A stretch of 64,000 bases of DNA. Origin: Mycobacterium sp. AZCC_0083. Its GTDB lineage: Bacteria; Actinomycetota; Actinomycetes; Mycobacteriales; Mycobacteriaceae. The notes below the pieces were generated by a model. That model ran no database searches, was not told the DNA's origin, and saw only the letters and a program-made list of their open reading frames with translations. A program made the translations under genes and the position numbers. The DNA lies in NCBI RefSeq assembly GCF_014202335.1, contig NZ_JACHGP010000012.1, forward strand, positions 62,001 through 126,000, read 5' to 3'. Below are positions 23,493-32,730 of the stretch, one piece after another (the stretch's first letter is position 1; each line of letters starts with the position of its first letter).

Positions 23493-25040
23493 ATGACGCA
23501 GCGCCCCGTAGACATCGACGTGGTGACGCTCGGTGACCGAGACGTGACAATCGCGGAGTTCGTGGCGGTGGCCCGCCACGGCGCTCGGGTCGAATTCGCA
23601 CCGGCATACGTCGACCGAGTCCAGCGCTCCCGCAAGCTGATCGAGCGTTTTCTCGCCGAAAACCGGCTGATCTACGGCGTTACAACGGGATTCGGCGACA
23701 ACGTGTCCAAGGTCATCTCACCCGAGGATGCGGAAGCCCTGCAGCGGAACATCGTGCTGTCGCACGCCGTGTCGGTGGGTGAGCCTCTTCCCATCGAAGT
23801 AGTGCGCGCGATCCAGCTGATGGAGCTCGTGGGCCTCGGCCAGGGTTACTCGGGCACCAGCATCGAGGTGTTGACACTCATCCGACACATGCTCAACAAC
23901 GGCATCACGCCGTATGTCCCTGGCGAAGGCTCCGTCGGCTATCTCAGCCCTGAGGCGCACATGGCACTTGTCGTCATCGGCGAAGGCCGGGCGTGGCTGG
24001 GCGATGAGTTGCTCTCGGGCACAGCTGCTCTGGAGCGGTCCGGCCTGAAGCCGGTCACCCTTGGCTGCAAGGAAGGGCTCACCCTCACCAACGGCACGCA
24101 CTCCGTCAACGGCATCGCCGTGCTCGCGACGTACGACGCGATCGAAGCTGCGAAGGCGGCCGACGTGGCGGCGGCCGTCAGCCTAGAGGCTCTTCGGGGA
24201 ACCATCAACGCGTTCGACGCCCGACTACACACCATGAAGCGCCATCCGGAGCAGTCGGCTGCCGCGGCCAACGTCCGACGGATACTCGCGGGCAGCGAAA
24301 TTGTCGAGAAGTTCCGCGATTACCGGGTGCAGGACACTTACAGTCTGCGCGCGATCCCCCAGATGCACGGTGGTGCAAAGCGTGCCATCAAGGACGCGTT
24401 GAAGGTCATCGAGGACGAGCTGCATTCGGTCGGCGACAACCCGGTCATCTTTCCCGAGGGCGACGACGGCGTGGCCCTGATGGGCGCGAATTTCGACAGC
24501 ACCTTCGTGGGTATTCAGGCCGACCTGATGGTGACTTCGATGACGGTGCTCGCGAAGATCTCCGAACGCCGCACGGACCGCATGGTCAACAGCGCGTTCA
24601 GCGAGCTGCCAGCCTTTCTCTCGCCGAACCCCGGTCTGCACAACGGTTACATGATCCCGCAGTACACCGCGGCGGCCCTGTACATGGAGATGAAGAACGC
24701 GAGCACGCCGGCCTCGGTTGATTCGGTACCGACTTCGGCCAACCAGGAGGACCCCGTCAGCAATGCCTACTTGGCCGCGACAAAGGCGTACCGAGTCGCC
24801 CGTAAGTTGCGGTATGTGCTCGCCATCGAGCTGATGTGCGCCGCGCAGGCACGTGACCTACTCAATGCCGGACAAGGCTCCGAAGCGTCGAATGCGGTCT
24901 ACGAGGCGGTGCGCGGTGCCGTCTCGCCGGTTACACGAGACCGATTCTTTGGTGATGACATGGAGCGGCTGCAGAAGCTCGTATTCGGTGGCACCATAAC
25001 GCAAGTCGTGGAAGACGTGGTGGGAACCCTGGAGTTCTGA
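23493..25040 (+). CDS. Histidine/aromatic ammonia-lyase homologue without the MIO-forming Ala-Ser-Gly triad
   Basis: The 515-residue protein starts at ATG 23493 with AAAGGAG upstream. It keeps most HAL/PAL active-site residues: Tyr61 (IYGVTTGFG), His91 (IVLSHAV), Asn200 (LTLTNGTHS), and Gln280/Tyr283/Arg286 (VQDTYSLR). Glu is present in SANQEDPVS. The loop that should read GSVGASGDLAPLAH instead reads GSVGYLSPEAH (residues 146-156). Exactly three residues are missing and the Asp is changed. The electrophilic MIO cofactor forms from Ala-Ser-Gly, so normal ammonia elimination is not expected. It may be a mutase-like, hydratase or binding protein. It is convergent with the LysR gene. Confidence 0.85.
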   Translation: MTQRPVDIDVVTLGDRDVTIAEFVAVARHGARVEFAPAYVDRVQRSRKLIERFLAENRLIYGVTTGFGDNVSKVISPEDAEALQRNIVLSHAVSVGEPLPIEVVRAIQLMELVGLGQGYSGTSIEVLTLIRHMLNNGITPYVPGEGSVGYLSPEAHMALVVIGEGRAWLGDELLSGTAALERSGLKPVTLGCKEGLTLTNGTHSVNGIAVLATYDAIEAAKAADVAAAVSLEALRGTINAFDARLHTMKRHPEQSAAAANVRRILAGSEIVEKFRDYRVQDTYSLRAIPQMHGGAKRAIKDALKVIEDELHSVGDNPVIFPEGDDGVALMGANFDSTFVGIQADLMVTSMTVLAKISERRTDRMVNSAFSELPAFLSPNPGLHNGYMIPQYTAAALYMEMKNASTPASVDSVPTSANQEDPVSNAYLAATKAYRVARKLRYVLAIELMCAAQARDLLNAGQGSEASNAVYEAVRGAVSPVTRDRFFGDDMERLQKLVFGGTITQVVEDVVGTLEF

Positions 25041-25061
25041 CGCGCGCTGGGCACAGGCGCC

Positions 25062-26003
25062 TCAGTTGCTGGTAGCGGTGCGCAGCGACTCTGCCTCCTC
25101 GCGAGCGACGGTGTGGGCGAGGTCGATGAATGCGTGCGCGGCGGGAATCTGGTATCGATCCTGGTGCCAGGCGATTCCGATGATTCGCCGGCTCACTCCG
25201 GAAATTTGCAGCACACGAATCCCCTGCCGGTGTGGATCCACCGAGAGCCATGGGAGGACGGCGGCGCCGACACCTTCAGCGGCAAGGCCGAGAATCGTGC
25301 CATTGTCGTTGGAGCGGAAGACGATCTGGTCCCGCAGGGCGGGGTGGCCGAGGCGGTTCTCGATGAGATGCGCCTCGCGTAACCGGGCGTAAGTGATTAG
25401 TGGTACACCCATCAGGGCTTTCAGCGTGATCGTCGATTTACCTTGGCCGAGTGGGGAGTCGGACCGAACCACCACGACGTAAGGATCTTCGAGCAGCTCC
25501 TCTGCATCGAAAGGGCCTTCTGGTAGCGGCGCGACGACGAAGCTCAGGTCCAACTCGCCGCGTTCGACTTGTGCAAGCAACACGCCGTCGTCCTCGTTTT
25601 CCACGAGTTGAATGTCGACGCCAGGATGGCTCGTGGTGAATTCGCGCAGCACCCGCGGGAGTATTCGTACGCCGACGCTCTGATAGCAGCCGACGCGCAA
25701 CCTGCCCGTCGAGCCGTTGTCCAGCGCGTCCAGATCAGCCGCCGCGCTGGTCAATCGGGCGACTATCGCTTCTGCGTGACGCAGCAACATCTTTCCCGCA
25801 GGTGTGAGTGAAACCGGACGTGGACCGCCGGGGCGTTCTACCAATTGATGGCCGATCGATTGTTCGAGACGGCTGATCTGCTGACTCACGGCGGATTGGG
25901 TGTACCCGAGGCGCTCGGCTGCGCGACTGAACGATTCGTCTTTGTTGACCGCGATGAGCGCGGCGAGGTAGCGCAGATCGATGGCGCTGCTGTCACGACC
26001 CAT
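25062..26003 (-). CDS. LysR-family transcriptional regulator
   Basis: The 313-residue protein begins with the LysR winged helix (LRYLAALIAVNKDESFSRAA, then RLGYTQSAVSQQISRLEQS). The effector domain has two alpha/beta lobes (GRLRVGCYQSVGVRILPRVL; ELDLSFVVAPLPEG). ATG 26003 is the start. It is divergent from the oxygenase gene and convergent with the lyase-like gene. LysR proteins usually control a divergent neighbour, so it is the best candidate to bind the repeated 15-bp element. Confidence 0.9.
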   Translation of the reverse strand: MGRDSSAIDLRYLAALIAVNKDESFSRAAERLGYTQSAVSQQISRLEQSIGHQLVERPGGPRPVSLTPAGKMLLRHAEAIVARLTSAAADLDALDNGSTGRLRVGCYQSVGVRILPRVLREFTTSHPGVDIQLVENEDDGVLLAQVERGELDLSFVVAPLPEGPFDAEELLEDPYVVVVRSDSPLGQGKSTITLKALMGVPLITYARLREAHLIENRLGHPALRDQIVFRSNDNGTILGLAAEGVGAAVLPWLSVDPHRQGIRVLQISGVSRRIIGIAWHQDRYQIPAAHAFIDLAHTVAREEAESLRTATSN

Positions 26004-26048
26004 TTGCCCATTATATGACTGCTCCTAATGGATGTCAGCAAAAGTATG

Positions 26049-26063
26049 AATTGTCCTAATGTG
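26049..26063 (+). promoter_or_regulatory. Shared 15-bp element, copy 2 (LysR/oxygenase intergenic region)
   Basis: GAATTGTCCTAATGT is identical to the copy at 23223-23237 and lies 64 nt before the oxygenase ATG. A partial copy (TCCTAATG, 26023-26030) sits 32 bp upstream, about three helical turns, close to the lysR start. This spacing would suit a LysR tetramer. Confidence 0.65.
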
Positions 26064-26127
26064 GTCCGCCTGACAGGCTCGGTGTCATCGACCCGAATAC
26101 GTCCACCCACATTCGAGGAGGAACACG

Positions 26128-26940
26128 ATGAGCACGACGACAACTCTCACCTACGCCGACGTCGTCGATCTGGATCGCTATCCGATCAACGATCTCGACA
26201 GCGACCGTGGTCGCGCATTCGTCGCCGACTGCCGTGAGCAGCTGCGACGCGACGGCGTGTGCAACCTGCCAGGGTTCGTGACGACCCAAGCCGGCACCGA
26301 AATGATCCGGCACGCCGACCAACTCGGCTCGGCTGCGCACAGCACCGACAACACGCACACCATCTATTTCGAGCCAACCGACACGAGCGTGCCGGCCACC
26401 CACCCCCTCGCCGCACAACAACGGTCGGCGAAGAAGACGATCGCGTGCGACCAGATACCCGCCGATGCACCGATCCGCCGGCTGTACGAATCCGACGACC
26501 TCACCAAGTTCATCGCTGCGGTTCTCGGCAAGACTGAGCTCTACCGCAGCGCCGATCCACTCGACGCTGTAATGATCGCGCTGTTCGAAGATGGCGACGA
26601 GCTTGGCTGGCACTTCGACCGCAGCGAGTTCGCCGTCACCGTGATGTACCAGGAAGCAGAGAATGGCGGCCACTTCGACTACTACCCGGGACTGCGGTCG
26701 GCCGAGAACGACAACCACCAGACGATCGAGAAGACCCTGCAGAGCGACGGCGATGGCGCGGTGCGCTTGCCGAGCGGACCCGGTGCGCTTGCCATCTTCC
26801 ACGGGCGTAACGCGCTGCACCGCGTCAGCCCGATAGCGGGGTCCCGCCCGCGGATCAACTCCGTGCTCACCTATGGAGAGAAACCCGACATGCGGCTCAA
26901 CACGCTCACGCAGGACCTGTTCTACGGCCGGACCCAGTAG
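26128..26940 (+). CDS. Fe(II)/2-oxoglutarate oxygenase of the BesD/HalD-like group
   Basis: The 270-residue protein starts at ATG 26128 with GAGGAGG upstream. The facial triad is visible: His162-x-Asp164 in LGWHFDRSEF and His231 in NALHRVSPIAG, with Arg240/242 to bind 2-oxoglutarate. The group includes free-amino-acid halogenases such as BesD, where Asp is replaced by Gly; Asp is present here, so hydroxylation is expected. The context of an amino-acid-binding lipoprotein and an ammonia-lyase homologue suggests a free amino acid as substrate. Family placement is from memory of sequence patterns. Confidence 0.75.
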   Translation: MSTTTTLTYADVVDLDRYPINDLDSDRGRAFVADCREQLRRDGVCNLPGFVTTQAGTEMIRHADQLGSAAHSTDNTHTIYFEPTDTSVPATHPLAAQQRSAKKTIACDQIPADAPIRRLYESDDLTKFIAAVLGKTELYRSADPLDAVMIALFEDGDELGWHFDRSEFAVTVMYQEAENGGHFDYYPGLRSAENDNHQTIEKTLQSDGDGAVRLPSGPGALAIFHGRNALHRVSPIAGSRPRINSVLTYGEKPDMRLNTLTQDLFYGRTQ

Positions 26941-26949
26941 TCACGATCA

Positions 26950-26975
26950 CCCTCGATGACGGTAGTCATCGGGGG
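26950..26975 (+). terminator. Hairpin terminator after the oxygenase gene
   Basis: CCCTCGATGAC-GGTA-GTCATCGGGGG forms an 11-bp stem with one G-U pair and a tetraloop, followed by CCCTTTAT. It lies 9 bp after the stop codon. The T-run is weak, as is usual in mycobacteria. Confidence 0.6.
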
Positions 26976-27181
26976 CCCTTTATCTGCTCACCGCCGTCTC
27001 CGCGCGACGCAGGTGGTGGTGACCCATTGACCACAACACCCGCCTCGTGAATCACACTGACCCCATTGCTCCCGGTCAGGCGTGATTTCTCCGCCGACAC
27101 GGCCCCTCCGCGGGCCGGAGTTGTCGTCGCAGTGCCCTATGTTGGGGCGTCCAGACCAATGCGCTGAATAGAGGAACGCAC

Positions 27182-28630
27182 GTGCACGACGACAACGCGG
27201 GGTTGTCCGCGGTCGACCTGCTCGAGCTCAACCGCGACCTACAAGGCTCCCGGGCGATCCGCCTGCTCGCGACCAACAACATCAGCCTGTACGCGACGCT
27301 CATGGAACGTCACCTCAGCGATGGCGCGGTCGCGGAGACCGAGCTGGTCGTGCGGCTCGAACGCGACCTCGAGGATCTCGACGACGCCCAGTCAGGCCTC
27401 GCGCTGATCAAGTCCTGGGCCAGCCAGGGCTGGCTGCACCGCATCACCGAGACCAGAGCCGAACGTTCCGAACGCAACGTCTGCTACCTCACCCAGGACG
27501 CCCGCCGCGCCCTCGACTTCCTCCGCGGGATGCGCCGCCAGGACACCATCGCCACCGGGGGCTCCATCACCGGCATCGCTGCGCGCCTCAAGCAGGTGGC
27601 CGTCAAGGTCGATCACGACCCCGCCCGCATCCGCAAGCACATCGAAGCCGAAATCGCGGCCCGCCACCTTGAACTCGACGATCTCGACGCCGGCCAGCGC
27701 CCCGAACCCGATGTCACCGACTGCTACGACGAGGCCCGCGCCATCGCCCTGCAGATGGAACGTCTGATCACCGACATCGGCCAGTACGGAACCCTGATCG
27801 AGCAGGCCACCTCCGCGCTCGACGAACCCATCGACACCAACCTCGAGTACCGCGACCGCCAGCGCCAGATGTACACCGACTACCAGACCGCATGGGACTC
27901 CCAGGGCCGCGACAGCCACCGCGCCTTCCTGCGCATGATCAACGACCCCGACCAGCGCGCCGAGTTCGAGGCCGACGTCGCCGCCGTCGCCGAGGCCCTG
28001 CCCGCACTCGACCCCGCGCTGCGCAAGGTCATGGCCGGGTTCTTCGAGCTCGTCGGCCACCAGATCGACGAAGTCGAGCGCATCCAGCAGCGCTGCGCCC
28101 AGCGCGTCAAGCGCTTCACCGCCTTCGGCACCATGGAGCAGAGCCGCGGCGTCGCCCGCCAACTCAACGAGGCCATCGGCGCCGCCCGTGCCCTGCTGAA
28201 GTCTTCGTTCACCGACTCCCGCCTGGACATCGAGGTCCCGCTGGCCCGCCACGCCATCAGTTCCGTTGGCGCCCTTGGCTTCAAGATCGGCGACCTGTCC
28301 AATCCCAAGCCCGCCGTGCACGGCGATACCGAGGTCGATCTCACCAGCTTCGCTGCCCTGACCACCCAGGTCGACGCGCCCGCCATGTCCGACATGCTCA
28401 ACGGCGCCATCGCTGGAGGGCCCGTCTCCCTGCCGGAGGCCGTCGCCATGCTCGACACCGCATACCTCGGTCACGTCATCGTGCTGTGGTCCTGGGCGCT
28501 AAAACAACCGGCAGCAGCCACCTCCGCGGAGTCGACCACCGTTCGCTTCCGTTCCCTGGACGGTCGCGACCGCGAAATGGCCGTCCCCTGTTTGACTTTC
28601 ACGGAAACCATCGCTGGAGCTAGCACGTGA
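27182..28630 (+). CDS. jetA: Wadjet/MksF-type kleisin subunit JetA (DUF3375)
   Basis: The 482-residue protein starts at GTG 27182 with AGAGGA upstream. It shows the DUF3375 pattern: a winged-helix N-terminus with SRAIRLLATNNISLYATLME and an acidic helical middle. In condensin-like Mks and Wadjet complexes this subunit bridges the SMC heads. It is the first gene of a three-gene operon. Its TGA overlaps the jetB GTG by 4 bp. In M. smegmatis the related EptABCD system limits plasmid establishment. Confidence 0.85.
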   Translation: MHDDNAGLSAVDLLELNRDLQGSRAIRLLATNNISLYATLMERHLSDGAVAETELVVRLERDLEDLDDAQSGLALIKSWASQGWLHRITETRAERSERNVCYLTQDARRALDFLRGMRRQDTIATGGSITGIAARLKQVAVKVDHDPARIRKHIEAEIAARHLELDDLDAGQRPEPDVTDCYDEARAIALQMERLITDIGQYGTLIEQATSALDEPIDTNLEYRDRQRQMYTDYQTAWDSQGRDSHRAFLRMINDPDQRAEFEADVAAVAEALPALDPALRKVMAGFFELVGHQIDEVERIQQRCAQRVKRFTAFGTMEQSRGVARQLNEAIGAARALLKSSFTDSRLDIEVPLARHAISSVGALGFKIGDLSNPKPAVHGDTEVDLTSFAALTTQVDAPAMSDMLNGAIAGGPVSLPEAVAMLDTAYLGHVIVLWSWALKQPAAATSAESTTVRFRSLDGRDREMAVPCLTFTETIAGAST

Positions 28631-29328
28631 CCCACCAAGAAACAGAAGTTGACATCGACTTCTCCTCGCTGCCGCAGGTCGACCAAGAGACCGCCCGCCC
28701 GTCCGTTGCGCGCAGGCCGCGCTTCGACGGCGACGTCTCCGAGCTGCCCGACCGTGCGTGCTGGGCCCTGCAGCAGCTCCTCACGCGCCGCTACATCAGC
28801 GCCGAGGCCGACGCCGACATCTACAGCTGGGTAATCGAGTACCGCAAGGAGCTGTCGGTCCGGCTGTCCGAACTCGACCTGCTGTTGCGCATCGTCGACA
28901 CCACCGACGTCGCGTTCGTCGAACAGGCCCGCTACGAATCCGCAAGGGGCATCAAGCTTCTGCGCCGCGAACCGCTCGGCACCTACGACTCGATCCTCGC
29001 CCTGCACCTCGCGCAGATGATGCGCGCCTCAGGCGGGCAGAGCGTGTTGATCAGTCGCGAGGAGATGCACGGCCTGTTCTCCGGCGTGCTCAACGAGACC
29101 GACCGCGACGCCGTCGGCTTCGCCGCCCGCATCGACGCCGCCATCGCCCGCCTCAACGGCCTCGAGATCCTCCGCAAGACCCGCGACGACGAGGACAGCT
29201 ACACCATCAGCACCGTGATCACCGCCATCATGACCGCATCGGTGATCACCGAACTCCAGCAGCAGTTCGAACAGCTACTGAACGGCGGCGCTCCCGAGGA
29301 CCAGAACGAAGGGGTCGACCTTGACTGA
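28627..29328 (+). CDS. jetB: Wadjet/MksE-type KITE subunit JetB (DUF4194)
   Basis: The 233-residue protein is of DUF4194 type. It has the segments ACWALQQLLTRRYISAEADA, YEYRKELSVRLSEL-like helices, and a C-terminal winged-helix part (RLNGLEILRKTRDDEDSYTI). It binds the kleisin and regulates the SMC ATPase in Mks/Wadjet complexes. GTG 28627 overlaps the jetA stop; its own stop overlaps the jetC start by 8 bp, so all three are translated together. Confidence 0.85.
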   Translation: MTHQETEVDIDFSSLPQVDQETARPSVARRPRFDGDVSELPDRACWALQQLLTRRYISAEADADIYSWVIEYRKELSVRLSELDLLLRIVDTTDVAFVEQARYESARGIKLLRREPLGTYDSILALHLAQMMRASGGQSVLISREEMHGLFSGVLNETDRDAVGFAARIDAAIARLNGLEILRKTRDDEDSYTISTVITAIMTASVITELQQQFEQLLNGGAPEDQNEGVDLD

Positions 29329-32300
29329 GCAATTCCACCTGTCGCGGCTTCAGGTCATCAACTGGGGCGTGTTCGACGGCTATCACTCCATCCCGTTCAG
29401 CAGCGGCGGGGCGCTGATCGCCGGCGCCTCCGGCAGCGGCAAATCCTCACTGCTGGACGCGATTTCGATCGGTTTCCTGCCGTTCAACCGGCGCAACTTC
29501 AACGCCTCCGGTGACAACACCGCTGCTGGCTCCAGCGCGGGCCGCCGAACGGTCGACAAGTACGTCCGCGGCGCCTGGGGACAACGCAGCGACGGCGGCA
29601 CCAGCCGGGTGATGTACCTGCGCGGCGAAGGCAGCGCCTGGTCGGCGGTCGCGGTCACCTACGCCAGCGACTCCGGCCGCACCGTGACCGGCCTGGTGCT
29701 CAAGTGGCTGACCGGCGAGTCGCGCAACGACTCCTCGAGCCGGTTCATCCTCGGCGACGGGGACCTCGACATCGAGGAGGTCTGCAACCGCTGGGCCTCC
29801 GGCCGCTTCGACGCCGGCGTGTTCAAGGAAGACTGGCGGTTCTCCACCAAGGTCGAGTCGCAGTACCTCGCGCAGCTGTACGCCACCATCGGCATCCGCG
29901 CCTCCGACGCCGCCCAGCAGCTCCTCGGCAAGGCCAAGTCACTGAAAAGCGTTGGTGGACTTGAGCAGTTCGTTCGCGAGTTCATGCTCGACGAACCCGA
30001 CAGCCTGGCCCGGCTGCCCGAGGCGCTCAAGCAGATCGACCCGCTGGTCGAGGCCCGCGAACTGCTCGCCGTCGCGCAGAAGAAGCGCAAGATCCTCGGC
30101 GACATCGAGCAGATCCAGCACCGGTACGCCTCCGAATCCTCCGACCTCGGCATCATCGACCTCGTCGACGCGCCGATGGTGCGGGCGTACACCGACCACG
30201 TCCGAATCGTGCAGATCCCTGATCAAATTTCTACGCTCGACGGCACCATCGATCAGCTCGAGAACGAGTACGAGGACGTCACCCGATCACTGAATCTGGC
30301 CAAGGCCGAAGCGGATTCGCTCAACGCACAGATCAGCGGAACCAGCGCGAACATCGCCCCCCTGCAGTCGCAGGTGACCGCCGCCGAGACCGAGGCCGAG
30401 CAGGTGGAACGCCGTCGCGCCGCCTACGAAGACCTGCTTACCGCCCAGGACGTCGAAATCCCGGACACCTCCGACGAGTTCTGGAACCTGCGTGAGGAAC
30501 TGCTCACCCAGGCCACCGAACTGCTCGCCAAGGTCGAACGCAATCGAGAGGCGTCCACCGACGCCGAGTATGCGCAGAAGTCCGCCCGCATCGCCCGCGA
30601 CGACGCCACCAAGGAGCTCAAGCGCGTCGAGCACGTCGGCTCGGCGCTGCCAGAATTCGCGCTGTTGATGCGCGACCACATCTGCGCCGAGGTGGGCGCC
30701 GACGTCGCCGAGCTGCCCTACATCGCCGAACTGCTGGACCTCAAGCCCGACCAGACCCGCTGGCGGCTCGCGGTGGAGAAGGTGCTCCGCGGTGCGGGCT
30801 TGCGGCTGCTGGTGCCCGATCAGCACTGGGAGAAGGTGCTGCGGTTCGTCAACGAGACCGACATGCGCGGCCGACTGCAACTGCATCACGTCCGTGCGAA
30901 GCTGCTCGGCGCCGAACCCGTCGATCCCGAGCCGAACACGTTGGCGGGCAAGCTGTTCGCCGTCGATCCCAAGCATCCGTGCGCGGCGGAGGCCGTCGAC
31001 GTCATCACGGCAGCAGGCGACCACGTTTGCGTCGACACCCCCGACGTGTTCGCCCGGTTCCGCCGCGCGGTGACCGACGCCGGGCTGTACAAGGACTCCG
31101 ACCGGCTGGCCATCAAGGACGACCGGCGACCGGTCAAGCAGTCCGAATACCTGTACCAGGGCGACGTGTCGGCCAAGATCAACGCCCTGACCCTCGAACT
31201 CGCGTCGGCCGAGGAGATCTACCAGAAGGCCCGCCGCGCCGCCGACGACATCGCCGCGCAGCGCCAGCAGTGGCGCGACCGCGCCGCCACGTGCAAGGCG
31301 ATCTGCGAGCAGTACCCGCAGTGGAGCCAGATCGACACCGAGACCGCAGACGGGCACGCCGACCGGTTGCGCGAGCAGTACGAGCTGCTGATGGCCGACA
31401 ACCCCGACCTCGAGGCCCTCAACGCGCGCGCCGACGAATGCTGGTCGCAGATCCAGAAGTTCATGACCCGCCGCGGCGCGATTCAGACTCGGCGCGACGC
31501 CCTCGACGAGCGACGCACCCGGCTGATGGATCTGCAGGAGCGGCTGTCCCCCGCGTTCGTCTCGGAGCCGCTGACGGAGCTGCTGCACCGCTACGCCGCT
31601 GCGCTTCCGGTGTCGCTCGAGCTGCTCGACCCCGAGCCGCACCGCGACGCGCTGTTCACCGCCATCAAGAAGGAACGCGAACAACTGCGCGAGAGCCGTC
31701 GCCGCTCCTACGACGAACTGGCTCGCATCCTCAACACGTTCGACACGTCGTTCCCCGACGCGATACCGAATGACTCGGACGATTTCGACGAGCGCGTCCA
31801 CGACTACGTCGCGATGTGCAGGCACATCGACGAGCGCGAACTGCCCGAGGCGTACGACCGGATGATGCGGCTGGTCACCGAACAGGCGCCCGACGCGATC
31901 CTGACGCTGCACCGCGTCGCCGAGCAGGAGACTCGACGCATCGCCGAGCAGATCGACCGCGTGAACACGGGTTTGGGTTCGGTGGAGTTCAATCGCGGCA
32001 CCCGGCTGACGCTGCGGGCCACACCGCGGCAGCTGACGGCGGTGTCCGAGCTCACCGAGATCGTGCGGTCCATCTCGCGACGCATCGCCGAGGTCGGGCT
32101 TGGCGACAAGCAGGCGATCCTCGACCAGTACGCCGACATCCTGCGATTGCGCAATCGGCTGGCGTCCACCGCACCGGAGGACAGGGCCTGGACCCGTGAC
32201 GCGCTGGACGTGCGCAACCGGTTCACCTTCGACTGCGCCGAGTGGCACGTCAGCAGCGAGGAGCTGATCCGCACGCATAGCAATGCCGGCGACAACTCCG

Positions 32301-32683
32301 GCGGCGAGCAGGAGAAGCTGATGGCGTTCTGCCTCGCGGGCGCGCTGAGCTTCAACTTGGCCAGCCCGGAAAGCGAAGACAACACACCGGTTTTCGCGCA
32401 GCTGATGCTCGACGAGGCGTTCTCCAAGTCCGACCCGCAGTTCGCCCAGCAGGCGCTGCAGGCGTTCCGCAAGTTCGGCTTCCAGCTGGTGATCGTCGCG
32501 ACCGTGCAGAACGCGACTACCATCCAGCCCTACATCGACAGCGTGGTGATGGTGTCCAAGACCGAGGCCACGGGCCGCAACGCCCGCCCAGTCGCATCGG
32601 TGTCGAGCAGAACGATCTCGGAGTTCACCACGCTGCGCCACGAGATGCGTGCGGACGCGCAACGGGTGCCTGCCGGAGTCTGA
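29321..32683 (+). CDS. jetC: Wadjet/MksB-type SMC ATPase JetC
   Basis: The 1120-residue protein starts at TTG 29321 (MTEQFHLSRLQVINWGVFDG). Walker A is GASGSGKSSLLDAIS (Lys41). Two long coiled-coil arms flank a hinge around residues 480-620. The C-terminal head has the ABC signature NSGGEQEK (about residue 992) and Walker B QLMLDEAFSKSD (about 1029). This is the MksB/JetC form of SMC, which extrudes DNA loops and in Wadjet recognises small circular plasmids. The nuclease gene jetD (TOPRIM, DUF3322/DUF2220) that usually follows is absent; the next gene encodes a PAP2 phosphatase. Confidence 0.9.
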   Translation: MTEQFHLSRLQVINWGVFDGYHSIPFSSGGALIAGASGSGKSSLLDAISIGFLPFNRRNFNASGDNTAAGSSAGRRTVDKYVRGAWGQRSDGGTSRVMYLRGEGSAWSAVAVTYASDSGRTVTGLVLKWLTGESRNDSSSRFILGDGDLDIEEVCNRWASGRFDAGVFKEDWRFSTKVESQYLAQLYATIGIRASDAAQQLLGKAKSLKSVGGLEQFVREFMLDEPDSLARLPEALKQIDPLVEARELLAVAQKKRKILGDIEQIQHRYASESSDLGIIDLVDAPMVRAYTDHVRIVQIPDQISTLDGTIDQLENEYEDVTRSLNLAKAEADSLNAQISGTSANIAPLQSQVTAAETEAEQVERRRAAYEDLLTAQDVEIPDTSDEFWNLREELLTQATELLAKVERNREASTDAEYAQKSARIARDDATKELKRVEHVGSALPEFALLMRDHICAEVGADVAELPYIAELLDLKPDQTRWRLAVEKVLRGAGLRLLVPDQHWEKVLRFVNETDMRGRLQLHHVRAKLLGAEPVDPEPNTLAGKLFAVDPKHPCAAEAVDVITAAGDHVCVDTPDVFARFRRAVTDAGLYKDSDRLAIKDDRRPVKQSEYLYQGDVSAKINALTLELASAEEIYQKARRAADDIAAQRQQWRDRAATCKAICEQYPQWSQIDTETADGHADRLREQYELLMADNPDLEALNARADECWSQIQKFMTRRGAIQTRRDALDERRTRLMDLQERLSPAFVSEPLTELLHRYAAALPVSLELLDPEPHRDALFTAIKKEREQLRESRRRSYDELARILNTFDTSFPDAIPNDSDDFDERVHDYVAMCRHIDERELPEAYDRMMRLVTEQAPDAILTLHRVAEQETRRIAEQIDRVNTGLGSVEFNRGTRLTLRATPRQLTAVSELTEIVRSISRRIAEVGLGDKQAILDQYADILRLRNRLASTAPEDRAWTRDALDVRNRFTFDCAEWHVSSEELIRTHSNAGDNSGGEQEKLMAFCLAGALSFNLASPESEDNTPVFAQLMLDEAFSKSDPQFAQQALQAFRKFGFQLVIVATVQNATTIQPYIDSVVMVSKTEATGRNARPVASVSSRTISEFTTLRHEMRADAQRVPAGV

Positions 32684-32730
32684 GCAGACCGCTCGGGCAG
32701 ACCCTCCAGGGAAATGTCCTGGGTGCACCC

